Below, piece by piece: positions 43,503-53,017 of a stretch of 64,000 bases of DNA; the first letter of the stretch is position 1; each line of letters starts with the position of its first letter. Origin of the DNA: Cochleicola gelatinilyticus. Its GTDB lineage: Bacteria; Bacteroidota; Bacteroidia; Flavobacteriales; Flavobacteriaceae. Both the position numbers and the translations under genes were made by a program. A model generated the notes under the pieces. That model was given only the letters and a program-made list of their open reading frames with translations, was not told where the DNA came from and made no database searches. The stretch is taken from the NCBI RefSeq assembly GCF_001637325.1, contig NZ_LRXL01000053.1:62001-126000 (forward strand), in the 5' to 3' direction.

Positions 43503-44740
43503 TAATTGCTTAAATCTGGTAGGTTTTTGTAAAGTGAAAGTAATTGCTTTAACAATATATCATTACTATAGTTTTGTTTTACAAATTCACGTCCCTTTTT
43601 CCCCATTCTTTTACGTTGATCAGGATGAGTATGGAACCAAACAAGTTTCTCTACAAAAGACGCAACATCGTTTTCTTGTACAACAAATCCAGTTTCATTA
43701 TTTAACAATCCGTATTTCATTCCTCCCGCATTCGACACTAATACAGGAACTTCCATAGCTTGTGCTTCCTGTATAACGAGCCCCTGATTTTCAGCTCGTC
43801 CAGTGGCAGGATCATGTATTCCTGGAAGTAAAAACACATCAGAATGTTCCAATGTTTCTATAATCGTTTCTTGAGAGACGGCTCCTTTTAACGTAATATA
43901 TTCCGATAAGTTAAAGACTGCGATGTATTCTTCTAATTGCAAACGCAACGGGCCTTCTCCAATAATTGTTAACTGAATTTCTATATTATTTTTAATCAAT
44001 TCATGAACGATACGAATGGCGATATCGGGTCCTTTAAAGGGCACCAATCGTCCACAGAAAACAACGCGTAAGGTATTAGAATCTAATTTTTCTTTTTTAG
44101 ATGTGAACTTGTCAATATCCAGTCCGACTGGAAGAAAACGAAGTTTAGTAGTATCTGGATGTATCTGTTCGATGATCTTTTTCGAATATTCAGAATTATA
44201 AGTGCATACCCCCATGTTTTTAAACAACACTTTATATTCTTCTTGGTATTTCGCTATCATGGAAGGGTCAATATCATAGCCATGAAACGTAGTTACCAAC
44301 CGTTCTTTTTTAAGAAAGCCAGCATCCCTTAATCGAGAGATAAATAATCCTGGTTGTGCAAAATGACAGTGAATTACATCAAAATTCTGCGTTCCCAAAA
44401 ACCATTGGCATTGATAAAAATAATGTAACGATAGTACCTTATTCCCCGTTTTAAAAGGGTTGATAGTCGCTAGCAACTTTACTAAACTTTTATCGTTGCT
44501 ACTAAGTGCCGAGAAAAATTCTTGTATTTTCTTTCTTGTATTTTTTGGTGGAGCTTTCCAATATACGACCTTCTCCATCAATTTGTTATCGTAGATTGAT
44601 TGGTGTATAACGCCTTCTTTATTATATCGAAAAGCAAAAATGGTTATTTCATGTCCATCTTTCAGTAACGAGATCATTTGGTTTACGATAAAGGTTTCGG
44701 TAGTAACCGGAAAAGTATTTAATACAAAAGCGATCCTCAT
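43502..44740 (-). CDS. Glycosyltransferase family 4 protein
   Basis: A 412-residue GT-B enzyme starting MRIAFVLNTFPVTTETFIVNQMISLLKDGHEITIFA. The N-terminal NTFPVTTETFI pattern is common in Wcl/WcaL-type colanic-acid-like transferases. IHCHFAQPGLFISRLRDAG and TFHGYDID follow. The donor half has RVVFCGRLVPFKGPDIAIRIV and PGIHDPATGRAENQGLVIQEAQAMEVPVLVSNAGGMKYGL. It is the largest GT4 of the locus. A 4-nt overlap joins it to the GT2 gene upstream. Confidence 0.91.
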   Translation of the reverse strand: MRIAFVLNTFPVTTETFIVNQMISLLKDGHEITIFAFRYNKEGVIHQSIYDNKLMEKVVYWKAPPKNTRKKIQEFFSALSSNDKSLVKLLATINPFKTGNKVLSLHYFYQCQWFLGTQNFDVIHCHFAQPGLFISRLRDAGFLKKERLVTTFHGYDIDPSMIAKYQEEYKVLFKNMGVCTYNSEYSKKIIEQIHPDTTKLRFLPVGLDIDKFTSKKEKLDSNTLRVVFCGRLVPFKGPDIAIRIVHELIKNNIEIQLTIIGEGPLRLQLEEYIAVFNLSEYITLKGAVSQETIIETLEHSDVFLLPGIHDPATGRAENQGLVIQEAQAMEVPVLVSNAGGMKYGLLNNETGFVVQENDVASFVEKLVWFHTHPDQRKRMGKKGREFVKQNYSNDILLKQLLSLYKNLPDLSN

Positions 44741-45699
44741 TTTATTCGTTTTCCAATTAATTTCTCTTTCGTTCTGTGGTGCTTAAAAAACAAGTTAAGA
44801 TACGTAATTAAAGAGGTCTGTTTTAATCGTACTCGATAAAATAAACGAGTAACTATTCTTGAAAAGGAATTCGCACGAAACCAGCGCTTGTATAATTTAA
44901 TGATCTCTTCTTCCTGATCGATGCTTTTTTCCTGTGAAAGATATTCACGCACTAAGCGTTCTTCAAAGCAACGTTGAAATATTTTTTGGTAATTAGAATG
45001 ATTCCGAGTTACTGCCCCATGTTCACGAAAATAATTTAAGGATTCAGATACAAAACCTACGTGGGTATTTGGGCATATCTTCAACCAAAATAACCAATCG
45101 CCACACATTTTCATCGTAAGATGTGTTTCAGAAAAAAAAGAATGAGGTACAAGTGCTCTTTTAAAAATTACAGCGCTAGCATTCGGAATTACACATTTCA
45201 CTTTTAAATATTTTGACACAAAACTAGCTCCCGAAATCTTAAAATCATTCTTCCAGAGATTCGGATTAAAATTTTCTGTATAATATATTCGATCCGCGTT
45301 AATTTTGTCCGCAGCATCAATATCGTAAGATTGTGCATATAGCACTCCCAATTCTTGCTCTTGTGCTGCATTAAAATCTAGTAGTTTCTGAAGAAATTCT
45401 AGTTTGCAAAAATCATCAGACTCAGCCATCCAAATATAAGTTCCCTTAGCCAACGCAATTCCTTTTTGCCATTGTTTAAAGGGGCTCCCCGAGTTTTCAT
45501 CATTAAGTACAACATGCGACACTTCTTCTCTTTCTGCATATTTTCTTAAGATAGAAACGCTTCCGTCTAAAGAATAATCGTCTAATAATATGACCTCGAA
45601 ATTGCGATATGTTTGATTAAAAATACTCTCAAGCCGTTTCTCTAGAAAAGCTTCATGGTTGTAATTTGGAACGATTATGCTAACTAAAGGCGTTTTCAT
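44737..45699 (-). CDS. Glycosyltransferase family 2 protein
   Basis: A 320-residue GT-A enzyme: PLVSIIVPNYNHEAFLEKRLESIFNQTYRNFEVILLDDYSLDGSV, then GSPFKQWQKGIALAKGTYIWMAESDDFC. The ESDD tetrad occupies the DxD position. The pattern NYNHExFLxxRLESI is typical of capsule loci in Bacteroidota. The C-terminal part includes FYRVRLKQTSLITYLNLFFKHHRTKEKL, a basic amphipathic tail that may touch the membrane. No gap to the gene upstream. Substrate unknown. Confidence 0.92.
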   Translation of the reverse strand: MKTPLVSIIVPNYNHEAFLEKRLESIFNQTYRNFEVILLDDYSLDGSVSILRKYAEREEVSHVVLNDENSGSPFKQWQKGIALAKGTYIWMAESDDFCKLEFLQKLLDFNAAQEQELGVLYAQSYDIDAADKINADRIYYTENFNPNLWKNDFKISGASFVSKYLKVKCVIPNASAVIFKRALVPHSFFSETHLTMKMCGDWLFWLKICPNTHVGFVSESLNYFREHGAVTRNHSNYQKIFQRCFEERLVREYLSQEKSIDQEEEIIKLYKRWFRANSFSRIVTRLFYRVRLKQTSLITYLNLFFKHHRTKEKLIGKRIK

Positions 45700-46827
45700 T
45701 TATAGCAAATTATGCTTTAAAAGCAAAGTTGTAAATGCTTCGGAAACTTCCGTTTTACTGTGTGCTACTAATTCGTTACATGTTTTGAAGGAAAATTGGG
45801 GAGTGTCCTGATTCATTATATTCATGATTTCTGAAGCGATTTCAGAAACAGAAAATTCTTTAGTTACTGTTAAACATACTTCCGGAACTGCTTCAATAAC
45901 GCCGCCACAAGGAAATGAAACAACGGGCTTTCCGAAGCAAGCTGCCTCTAGAGAAACCAATGAAAAAGATTCACTTAATGAGGTTAGCAAAAATCCGTTG
46001 ATGGCGTTTATATACTCGTAATATTCTTCGTTCTTCCCTGTAATAAAAGTTACTACCTGTTCAAGATTCCATTCTTTTACTAAAGATTTTAAATAATCTT
46101 CGTAAGCACTATCGCCCTTATAACCAATCCACATAAATTTTGCATTAGGCTTTTTTTCGTTAACCTGTTTTGCAATATCAATAAACATTTTTGGGTTCTT
46201 ATTTACAGTTATAGTGCCTGCCATGCCCCAAACAAAATCGGTTTCTTTGTAGCCTAAAGAAGCTCGCAAATTTTTATTGGATTGGGGAAGTGCAAATTTA
46301 GAATAATCGAGTGTAGGATGTAATACCTCAACCTTACTGGTTCTCCCCATTGTTTTAAAATAAGAACGCACATGTTCTGAGCTACAAATTATAAGATCGG
46401 CCTTATCGATTACTGTAGCAAACAAATGAGCAGATATCCCGGTGAGCATCGCTTCAGTTTCATGAATATAAACAATAATTTTTTTTCCTTTCGTTATGGC
46501 TTCGGGAAAATAAACAAGTGTTTTTAAGGTATTCAATACCACTACATCATACGCTTCATAAAGGGGAAAGCGACCTAAAAAAGAGCGTTTCACAATAGAA
46601 TCGCCTATGCCTATTTTACGTTGTATTTTTTGCTTTAATCCTTGCTTCTGCGCAACTGGTTTTAACAACCTTATAGGTTTATTTATTTCTGAAGCTAATT
46701 CAGGCGCTTTGTTGGGAGTAACTACATCGATTTGAAATTCATCTGTTAAAGAAGTAAGTAGGTTCAACAGCGCTATTTCTGAACCGGTTCTACCCAAATA
46801 AGGCGTTATGGCGAGTAGTTTTCTCAT
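45700..46827 (-). CDS. Glycosyltransferase family 4 protein
   Basis: From ATG 46827 the protein has 375 residues (MRKLLAITPYLGRTGSEIALLNLL). An open frame extends 7 codons further, but this start forms a 4-nt ATGA overlap with the pyruvyl transferase stop, matching the other junctions. The acceptor half has GKKIIVYIHETEAMLTGISAHL and ADLIICSSEHVRSYF. The donor half has FVWGMAGTITVNKNPKMFIDIA and TSLSESFSLVSLEAACFGKPVVSFPCGGVIEAV, a clear GT4 signature. Substrate unknown. Confidence 0.88.
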   Translation of the reverse strand: MRKLLAITPYLGRTGSEIALLNLLTSLTDEFQIDVVTPNKAPELASEINKPIRLLKPVAQKQGLKQKIQRKIGIGDSIVKRSFLGRFPLYEAYDVVVLNTLKTLVYFPEAITKGKKIIVYIHETEAMLTGISAHLFATVIDKADLIICSSEHVRSYFKTMGRTSKVEVLHPTLDYSKFALPQSNKNLRASLGYKETDFVWGMAGTITVNKNPKMFIDIAKQVNEKKPNAKFMWIGYKGDSAYEDYLKSLVKEWNLEQVVTFITGKNEEYYEYINAINGFLLTSLSESFSLVSLEAACFGKPVVSFPCGGVIEAVPEVCLTVTKEFSVSEIASEIMNIMNQDTPQFSFKTCNELVAHSKTEVSEAFTTLLLKHNLL

Positions 46828-47672
46828 GCCTTTTCTAAAAACGGGCAAGAATGCAACAGATCGAGTTGCACTTTTTGAAGCACTGCAAGATCGGGCAAAA
46901 GGCTTTCTGAAGCAATTTTGCGTGTAAGCAACACATCATCGTATTGAAATGGTTTATACAATCGTATTCCTACCGACATAAAATAGTCGTTAAATTTTAT
47001 ATCATCACCATCTAGTTTATCTGAGAACAATACCCAAGCTGCTTTTATACCATAGGCGTGTGCTACAATTAAACCATGCAAGGAAGACGAAAAAACCATA
47101 CTTGCCGTTGCTATCTTTTCGATCACTCCGGGAATATCTGGATCTTTTAGATCGATCACAATAACTCCCTCTTCGTCTTTATATTTATTATTTACCGCTT
47201 CGTAATCCACATAATGAGGAACAAGAGCGATGGTATTGGTTTGCGTTTTTTTTGGCACCGGAAAATAAAACGGACATAACAGCGCCGGGTCTCCCCATAT
47301 TGGCTCCATATGTTGACCGCTCGCAAGTACTCGACTATACGAAATAGGTCCTCTAACAGCTAAAAAAGTACTTTTTTGAATTGGTTTTTGCGAATGCATG
47401 ATTCCCGAACCCCAAACGATGTTATTCTCTTTTGCCTGATCTAAAATACTCCCGATGGTGAAGAACACTTTCGAGAGACCATTGTTATTGGCAACAGCAG
47501 CATTTTTATTAGTCCATACTACTTTCTTACCAGAAATCCGTTCGACAAGCAAGGGCACTAAAGCATCTCCAAAATTATCCCATTCTTTTCCAGCCAAGTA
47601 CTTGTTGGAGGACCAATACACAGGAAAGGTATCTGGATTTCTTTGTATGTTGCTTTTAAATAGTTTTTTCAA
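46824..47672 (-). CDS. Polysaccharide pyruvyl transferase family protein
   Basis: A 282-residue protein. YWSSNKYLAGKEWDNFGDALVPLLVERISGKKV at the N-terminus (the NFGDAL motif) leads to FFTIGSILDQAKENNIVWGSGI and FLAVRGPISYSRVLASG. WGDPALLCPFYF, IALVPHYVDYEAV and MVFSSSLHGLIVAHAYGI follow. These are the core blocks of the PF04230 pyruvyl transferase family, which adds a pyruvate ketal from phosphoenolpyruvate to sugars, adding a negative charge. It overlaps both neighbours by 4 nt. Confidence 0.87.
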   Translation of the reverse strand: MKKLFKSNIQRNPDTFPVYWSSNKYLAGKEWDNFGDALVPLLVERISGKKVVWTNKNAAVANNNGLSKVFFTIGSILDQAKENNIVWGSGIMHSQKPIQKSTFLAVRGPISYSRVLASGQHMEPIWGDPALLCPFYFPVPKKTQTNTIALVPHYVDYEAVNNKYKDEEGVIVIDLKDPDIPGVIEKIATASMVFSSSLHGLIVAHAYGIKAAWVLFSDKLDGDDIKFNDYFMSVGIRLYKPFQYDDVLLTRKIASESLLPDLAVLQKVQLDLLHSCPFLEKA

Positions 47673-48391
47673 ACCCGTATTGCTTTATCTATATTTTCTA
47701 TCTCTTTATCAGTAAGCTGTTCTCTCCACTTGTCTTTGCCTTTCACATTAAGCGGCTCTGAATGAATTTCGAAATCGGTATCTAAAAATGCTTTTAACTC
47801 GTTCATAAGGTCTGGATAACGATCGTAAAAATCTTCATAGTTAATCACCAACACGTGCTCTGGAAACTTTTCTGAAAGATAATCAAGTCTATCGACATGA
47901 GCTTTCCATCGTATTGCACATTTGCTTTCGAGCGGTAAATCTTTAAACGTCTTAAGGTTATTACGGTTAATCCCTAAAAAAGAATTTTCTTCATCTAAAG
48001 GTATTCTTTTATACCAACTTAATACCCCATCGTGATTTAACATACTAGCAACTGTGGCATATACATTGCGCTTAATACCTATAAACTGTGCCTTTGGGAA
48101 ATATTCGTGAATCTTTTCTACAAACCAAATGTTTGGGTGTGTTTTTTCTAAGATGTACTTTTTTTTACTTTTCTTGAATTCTTTTTTATATAAAGATAGA
48201 ATATCATCAAAATCGGATGCATTTTTATTTAACCCTGCTGCCAACTCTGTAATTGGTAAAAAGAACTTATCTTCTTCAATAAATGTTTCTATCTCGGGGC
48301 TATTCCCAAAGGTTCGCCCTAAGAGATGTGTGCCTGATCTCCCTGATCCAATTACGAATATAAGTTTCTTCTTAAATTTTGAAAATATCAT
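47669..48391 (-). CDS. Sulfotransferase, third in the locus
   Basis: A 240-residue PAPS-dependent sulfotransferase-fold protein. The phosphosulfate loop is FVIGSGRSGTHLLGRTF (residues 12-28) and the 3'-phosphate site is KAQFIGIKRNVYATVASMLNHDG. VLVINYEDFYDRYPDLMNELKAFLD contains the conserved YED segment. It begins 20 nt inside the 3' end of wzt and overlaps the pyruvyl transferase start by 4 nt, so it is firmly embedded in the operon. Acceptor sugar unknown. Confidence 0.87.
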   Translation of the reverse strand: MIFSKFKKKLIFVIGSGRSGTHLLGRTFGNSPEIETFIEEDKFFLPITELAAGLNKNASDFDDILSLYKKEFKKSKKKYILEKTHPNIWFVEKIHEYFPKAQFIGIKRNVYATVASMLNHDGVLSWYKRIPLDEENSFLGINRNNLKTFKDLPLESKCAIRWKAHVDRLDYLSEKFPEHVLVINYEDFYDRYPDLMNELKAFLDTDFEIHSEPLNVKGKDKWREQLTDKEIENIDKAIRV

Positions 48392-49637
48392 GCTCCATTA
48401 AAAATTTACTTTTTGACAATACATTTAGTTTTCCGGTATTGAAGAAATCACCTTCCTCCACTTGAATTTTAAAATTGTTCTGAACTTTATCTACTTCTTT
48501 ACCACTTTCATTGCTTATACGAATGGTAAGTGGATAAGTTCCTGGAAGAAATGGCACCTTATCAATATGCACTTGTACTATATTAACGCCCGAATTAAGC
48601 GTAAGTTTACGTTCAATAAGCGCATTACTTAAATAGACCAGTCGCTCTCCTCGTTTTCCATCGATCCCTATTTCCATACGAATATTACCCTGTTCTTCGC
48701 TCGCACTAATCTCGATAAAAATGTTTAATTCATGTCCGCACTGGACTTTGTTAGTCTTTATCTTTTTCGGACTTAACAAATACACATCTTTTATAAATAC
48801 CGGAGATAATGCTGTATTTTCAGTTCTTTTAAAACTGTCTGTTTCATCATTAAGCTTTAAATATTCATCTATTATCTCTTGTGTAGGTCCTTCTGTTTTA
48901 ATGCGACCATTTTCCATTAAAATACATCGTGTACACAATTGTTGTACAGATACCATATTATGGCTTACAAAGAGAACGGTTCGCCCCTCGCCTTTAGAAA
49001 TATCCTGCATTTTCCCGATTGCTTTTTTCTGGAATTCTGCATCTCCAACTGCAAGTACTTCATCAATTACCAAAATATCGGGTTCTAAATGTGCGGCTAC
49101 GGCAAATGCTAAACGAACTCGCATTCCACTGCTATAACGTTTAACAGGAGTATCGATATACATTTCGCAACCAGAGAACTCGATGATTTCCTCAAGTCTT
49201 TCTGCTATTTCAGATTTATTCATCCCTAAGATAGCACCGTTAAGAAAAATATTCTCTTTACCTGTTAATTCGGGGTGAAATCCTGTACCAACCTCTAGGA
49301 GAGAAGCTATGCGACCTTTCGTTTTAATAACTCCTGTGGTGGGGCTTGTTACTCTGGATAGCAGCTTCAGAAGGGTTGACTTACCTGCCCCATTTTTTCC
49401 GATGATTCCTAATACTTCACCATCTTTCACTTCAAAATTAATGTCTTGTAATGCCCAAACGTATTCTTCCGAAGTCTTCATGCTACGATCATTTAAAGCA
49501 CCCACTTTTAAGTAGGGATCTTCTTTACCTCGAATGGCATGCCACCAACGGTTTACATCGTGCGTAAATGAGCCAGTACCAACCAATCCTAGTCGGTATT
49601 GTTTAGAGATATTTTCGGCTTTTAATATTACGCTCAT
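48372..49637 (-). CDS. wzt: Polysaccharide ABC exporter, ATP-binding protein Wzt with C-terminal carbohydrate-binding domain
   Basis: A 421-residue ABC ATPase. The nucleotide-binding domain (about 1-250) has Walker A GIIGKNGAGKSTLLKLL, signature KRYSSGMRVRLAFAVAAHL and Walker B LVIDEVLAVGDAEFQKKAIG, all typical of TagH/KpsT/Wzt. The extra C-terminal domain at about 270-421 (VFIKDVYLLSPKKIKTNKVQ ... VPFLPGTYPLTIRISNESG) is a Wzt-C beta-sandwich. In E. coli O9a such a domain reads a terminal modification of the chain before export. It therefore suggests that the finished glycan is recognised by its end cap. Wzm lies 17 bp upstream. Confidence 0.92.
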   Translation of the reverse strand: MSVILKAENISKQYRLGLVGTGSFTHDVNRWWHAIRGKEDPYLKVGALNDRSMKTSEEYVWALQDINFEVKDGEVLGIIGKNGAGKSTLLKLLSRVTSPTTGVIKTKGRIASLLEVGTGFHPELTGKENIFLNGAILGMNKSEIAERLEEIIEFSGCEMYIDTPVKRYSSGMRVRLAFAVAAHLEPDILVIDEVLAVGDAEFQKKAIGKMQDISKGEGRTVLFVSHNMVSVQQLCTRCILMENGRIKTEGPTQEIIDEYLKLNDETDSFKRTENTALSPVFIKDVYLLSPKKIKTNKVQCGHELNIFIEISASEEQGNIRMEIGIDGKRGERLVYLSNALIERKLTLNSGVNIVQVHIDKVPFLPGTYPLTIRISNESGKEVDKVQNNFKIQVEEGDFFNTGKLNVLSKSKFLMEHDIFKI

Positions 49638-49654
49638 TGTATAAACGGATTTAT

Positions 49655-50518
49655 TTATATGGTATCTATAAAGCTCTTTTCTGTTTTATTAAAAACGATC
49701 ATTCCCACCAGAAAAAGAATTACAGAAAAAAGGAAGGTGTAGGTAACTCCAAACCATGAAAAGCTTCCTGTATTTAAGATCATGAACCTAAACCCTTCTA
49801 TGATTTGTGTCAATGGATTAAATTCCACAAAATCTGATACGAAAGAGGGAAACTTATTTTTTGCTTCAGCTAATGGATATGGTACAGCAGACATGTACAT
49901 TAATAAATTAACTACAAAACCTAATAAAACCTGAAGGTCTCTATATTTAGTTGTAAATGCAGAAATAATCATTCCAGCTCCCATTCCCAGTAATGCCATC
50001 ATTATTACATAAATAGGAAAAAGTAATAAATACAAGTTGGGTGTAATGCTATGTCCTGTTGCTGTATAATAAATGTAAACACATATAAGAATTAATAATT
50101 GTATTCCAAATTTTAATAGGTTCGATATGGTAACAGAAAGAGGCATAATCAATCTCGGAAAATAGACCTTTCCGAAGATATTCTGGTTTCCTCTAAAGGT
50201 ATTTGAAGTTCCAGTTAAACACACTCTAAAATAATTCCAAGCTGTAATTCCAGCAAGGTTGAAAAGTAAAGGCGGAATTCCTCCCGTACTAATATTACCA
50301 AGTCCATTAAATACTAATGTAAAAACTATAGATGTAAATAAGGGCTGAATAAAGAACCACAAAGGACCAAGAATGGTTTGCTTGTATACGGTTACAATGT
50401 CTCGTTTTACAAATAAAAATAACAGATCGCGATAACGCCAGAGCTCTGCAAAATTAAGGTCTATAAGCGCATGCTTGGAAGAGATCTCATACAACCAATT
50501 TTCATCATTCGCTTTCAT
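49655..50518 (-). CDS. wzm: Polysaccharide ABC exporter, permease Wzm
   Basis: A 287-residue ABC-2 type membrane protein with six hydrophobic segments. The cytoplasmic N-terminus LWRYRDLLFLFVKRDIVTVYKQTILGPLWFFIQPLFTSIVFTLVF is the canonical KpsM/TagG/Wzm opening. A long hydrophobic region and a C-terminal motif AEAKNKFPSFVSDFVEFNPLTQIIEGFRFMIL follow. Together with Wzt it forms the channel that moves a lipid-linked or finished polysaccharide across the inner membrane. Wzc lies 45 bp upstream and wzt 17 bp downstream. Confidence 0.93.
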   Translation of the reverse strand: MKANDENWLYEISSKHALIDLNFAELWRYRDLLFLFVKRDIVTVYKQTILGPLWFFIQPLFTSIVFTLVFNGLGNISTGGIPPLLFNLAGITAWNYFRVCLTGTSNTFRGNQNIFGKVYFPRLIMPLSVTISNLLKFGIQLLILICVYIYYTATGHSITPNLYLLLFPIYVIMMALLGMGAGMIISAFTTKYRDLQVLLGFVVNLLMYMSAVPYPLAEAKNKFPSFVSDFVEFNPLTQIIEGFRFMILNTGSFSWFGVTYTFLFSVILFLVGMIVFNKTEKSFIDTI

Positions 50519-50563
50519 ATTTCTTTAATAGGATTCAGGTTCTATGTACTACTTTTAATACAT

Positions 50564-53017
50564 TTATTTACGCTTAAAAACATTCTTTATTTTTTCCCAT
50601 AAACTTGGTTTTTTCACATCCTCGTGGTAACCATTGGCATAATTTCCGTAACCATAACCGTAGCCATAGCCATAACCATAACCATGTTGTGCTTTTTCTT
50701 CGTAATAATTAAGAACAAAGCTAAGGTTGGTAATCTCTCCTGTTTTATACTTTTCGTTTACAAGACCAAACATCCCTTTTTTGGTGTAATTTTGACGCAC
50801 AATATATAACGTAGCATCTGCAAATTTTATTAATTCAAGTGAATCTGCTACCAGTCCAAGTGGCGGTGAATCTAAAATTACATAATCGTACTCTTCTTTT
50901 AATTCATTAATGAGATCCTCCATTCGGCTGCTCATTAATAATTCTGAAGGATTTGGCGGAATTGGTCCTGATGTTATTACATCTAAACTAGGCAACATGG
51001 TTTTTTGAACTATTCCTGAAAGTGATGAGTCGCTGATAAGATAATTTACCACTCCAATAGAATTATCGATATCGAAATCTCCAAATATTTTTGGTTTACG
51101 AAGGTCTAAACCTACCAATACAGTTTTCTTTTCGCTCAATGCCAATACCGAAGCGATATTAATTGATGTAAATGTTTTTCCTTCACCACTAACAGAAGAA
51201 GTTACCAAAACCGTTTTTGCACCTTCTACTCCTTGCTTTTTATATAAAAACTGCAAACTGGATCGCAATGCTCTAAACGATTCTGCAATTGCAGATTTTG
51301 GTGTATCTAACACAGCGAGATTTCCAGTAATGTGACTTTTTCCGATAGCCCCTAAAATTGGGATTTTCGACAATCGCTCTACATCTTTTACAGAATGTAT
51401 CTTGGTATTAAAAAACACCCGTAAAAAAACGAATACAAAAGGAATTAAAAATCCAAAAAGACCGGCCATCATGTAATTTAAAGTAGTGTTTGGCCCTACT
51501 TTTCCTGCACCTGTATCTTTTGCTGGATCAATCACGAGTACATCACTTACATTTGCAGCTTTTACCAAGCCAGCTTCACTACGCTTTGCAAGAAATAGAT
51601 CGTATGTTCCCTGGCTTAAATTATAACGGCGCTCAATCTTTAGTAATTCTTGTTGTTCCTTCGGAAGGCTTCTAATCTGTGATTCATATCCAGAAATTTC
51701 TCTGTTTAAATTAGAAAGCTCTTGGTTTTTAATACTCTTTGAAGACCTAATATTTTCTAAAAGAACAGATTTTACTGCATTTATCCTACGATCAATATCT
51801 GAAAATATAGGAGCTCCTTCCTTAAATGAATATTGTAATTTATTACGTTCTTCAGCCAATTCTATGATTCTACCAACCCCACCAACAATACTAGCTTCTC
51901 CAATACCGGCGACAGAAGGTGCTGGTACGTCACTATAATCGGAACGACTTACAAGATAACTTTCTAATACATTGTAATAGTTAAGTTCACGAATGGCACT
52001 TTCTTTACGAATATCAAGTTGATTTAATTTAATATTAATATCATTTCCTTCAATTTCAAGGTCGAAAATGGCATTTTTATTTTTAAAATTATTGAGCTCT
52101 TTTTCAACTCCCTGCAACTCTTCAGACTTTTCAGTAAGACTGCTATCGATAAAACGAATTGTTTTGGTTGCAAAAAGATTTTTTCGTTCCAGCATATTAT
52201 CACTCAATACTGCAACCGAAGTATTTAAATAATCTACAATTTTAGCTTTGTTTTTACCTAATAAACGTAATTTTAAAATCGAGGACCCTTTGCTTTCTGG
52301 AGTAACATTAATGGCCATAAACTTTTTAACAGCATTATCAAACTGATTAAAAGAAAGGTAATACGTTTTCCCTGTAACCACGCCTATCTCTGTATTAGGA
52401 ACAAAAGTTCCGCTAAAAAAAGGTAAATTTATTTTCTCCCCTATTTTAAAGGTTTGCTTAAAACTGCCCATTTCCACGGGTATACTAGAAATCTCCCTCG
52501 TAGTAAAATTTTGTCCTCGTACACTACTCCCTAGAAAATCGGTTTCTATAGAAAAAGTAATTGAATCTTGAAAAATAACCTTCAATTGTTGGCCTAGTAA
52601 CTGAGATTTTGAGGTATCTACTTCAAAAAAGAAAGGTGTTTTTTTATAAGCATCGATTTGTTGATACTCCCCATCAATTGCATACGAAACGTAATACTGG
52701 AGTCTTTCAACAACCTTCTCATTATGAGATCTAGATCGAAGAGTTATAATTGCCGTATTAACCTTATCTGTGGTTCCACCCCAATTAAACGTTAGACTTG
52801 TATTACTAGTAAAAAATGGATTCTGATCATCTTTGATAGAGATCATATTCTCTAACTGATAAATGGGCAATTTTCGAATATTTACAAAATAAGCAATCCC
52901 AAAACCTATCGCTAAAGAAATAAGAAACAAAGGCCAATAGCTTATAAGTGTATAAAGAAATGCCTTAAAATCGAAGGTAGTATGTGCATCGTGTACATCG
53001 TTTTCCTCGCTCATCAT
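50564..53017 (-). CDS. wzc: Tyrosine autokinase / chain-length regulator Wzc
   Basis: An 817-residue fused PCP-BY-kinase. A Wzz-type domain begins after TM1 (YWPLFLISLAIGFGIAYFV, about 29-47), with long periplasmic coiled coils. A second membrane helix (about 515-535, LNYMMAGLFGFLIPFVFVFLRV) leads to the kinase: Walker A VTSSVSGEGKTFTSINIA, A' LVGLDLRKPKI and Walker B YDYVILDSPP. The C-terminus has a tyrosine cluster with six Gly-Tyr dipeptides in a row, the expected autophosphorylation tail. Cycles of phosphorylation control chain length and export with Wza. It overlaps wza by 4 nt. Wzc paired with an ABC-2 exporter is not the textbook arrangement. Confidence 0.95.
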   Translation of the reverse strand: MMSEENDVHDAHTTFDFKAFLYTLISYWPLFLISLAIGFGIAYFVNIRKLPIYQLENMISIKDDQNPFFTSNTSLTFNWGGTTDKVNTAIITLRSRSHNEKVVERLQYYVSYAIDGEYQQIDAYKKTPFFFEVDTSKSQLLGQQLKVIFQDSITFSIETDFLGSSVRGQNFTTREISSIPVEMGSFKQTFKIGEKINLPFFSGTFVPNTEIGVVTGKTYYLSFNQFDNAVKKFMAINVTPESKGSSILKLRLLGKNKAKIVDYLNTSVAVLSDNMLERKNLFATKTIRFIDSSLTEKSEELQGVEKELNNFKNKNAIFDLEIEGNDINIKLNQLDIRKESAIRELNYYNVLESYLVSRSDYSDVPAPSVAGIGEASIVGGVGRIIELAEERNKLQYSFKEGAPIFSDIDRRINAVKSVLLENIRSSKSIKNQELSNLNREISGYESQIRSLPKEQQELLKIERRYNLSQGTYDLFLAKRSEAGLVKAANVSDVLVIDPAKDTGAGKVGPNTTLNYMMAGLFGFLIPFVFVFLRVFFNTKIHSVKDVERLSKIPILGAIGKSHITGNLAVLDTPKSAIAESFRALRSSLQFLYKKQGVEGAKTVLVTSSVSGEGKTFTSINIASVLALSEKKTVLVGLDLRKPKIFGDFDIDNSIGVVNYLISDSSLSGIVQKTMLPSLDVITSGPIPPNPSELLMSSRMEDLINELKEEYDYVILDSPPLGLVADSLELIKFADATLYIVRQNYTKKGMFGLVNEKYKTGEITNLSFVLNYYEEKAQHGYGYGYGYGYGYGNYANGYHEDVKKPSLWEKIKNVFKRK
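50646..50687. repeat. Hexanucleotide tandem repeat inside the wzc tail
   Basis: Seven degenerate 6-bp units (CCGTAA, CCATAA, CCGTAG, CCATAG, CCATAA, CCATAA, CCATGT on the plus strand) encode the Gly-Tyr run at the end of Wzc. The unit is a multiple of three, so gain or loss by slippage would change the number of phosphorylatable tyrosines without a frameshift. Confidence 0.9.
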
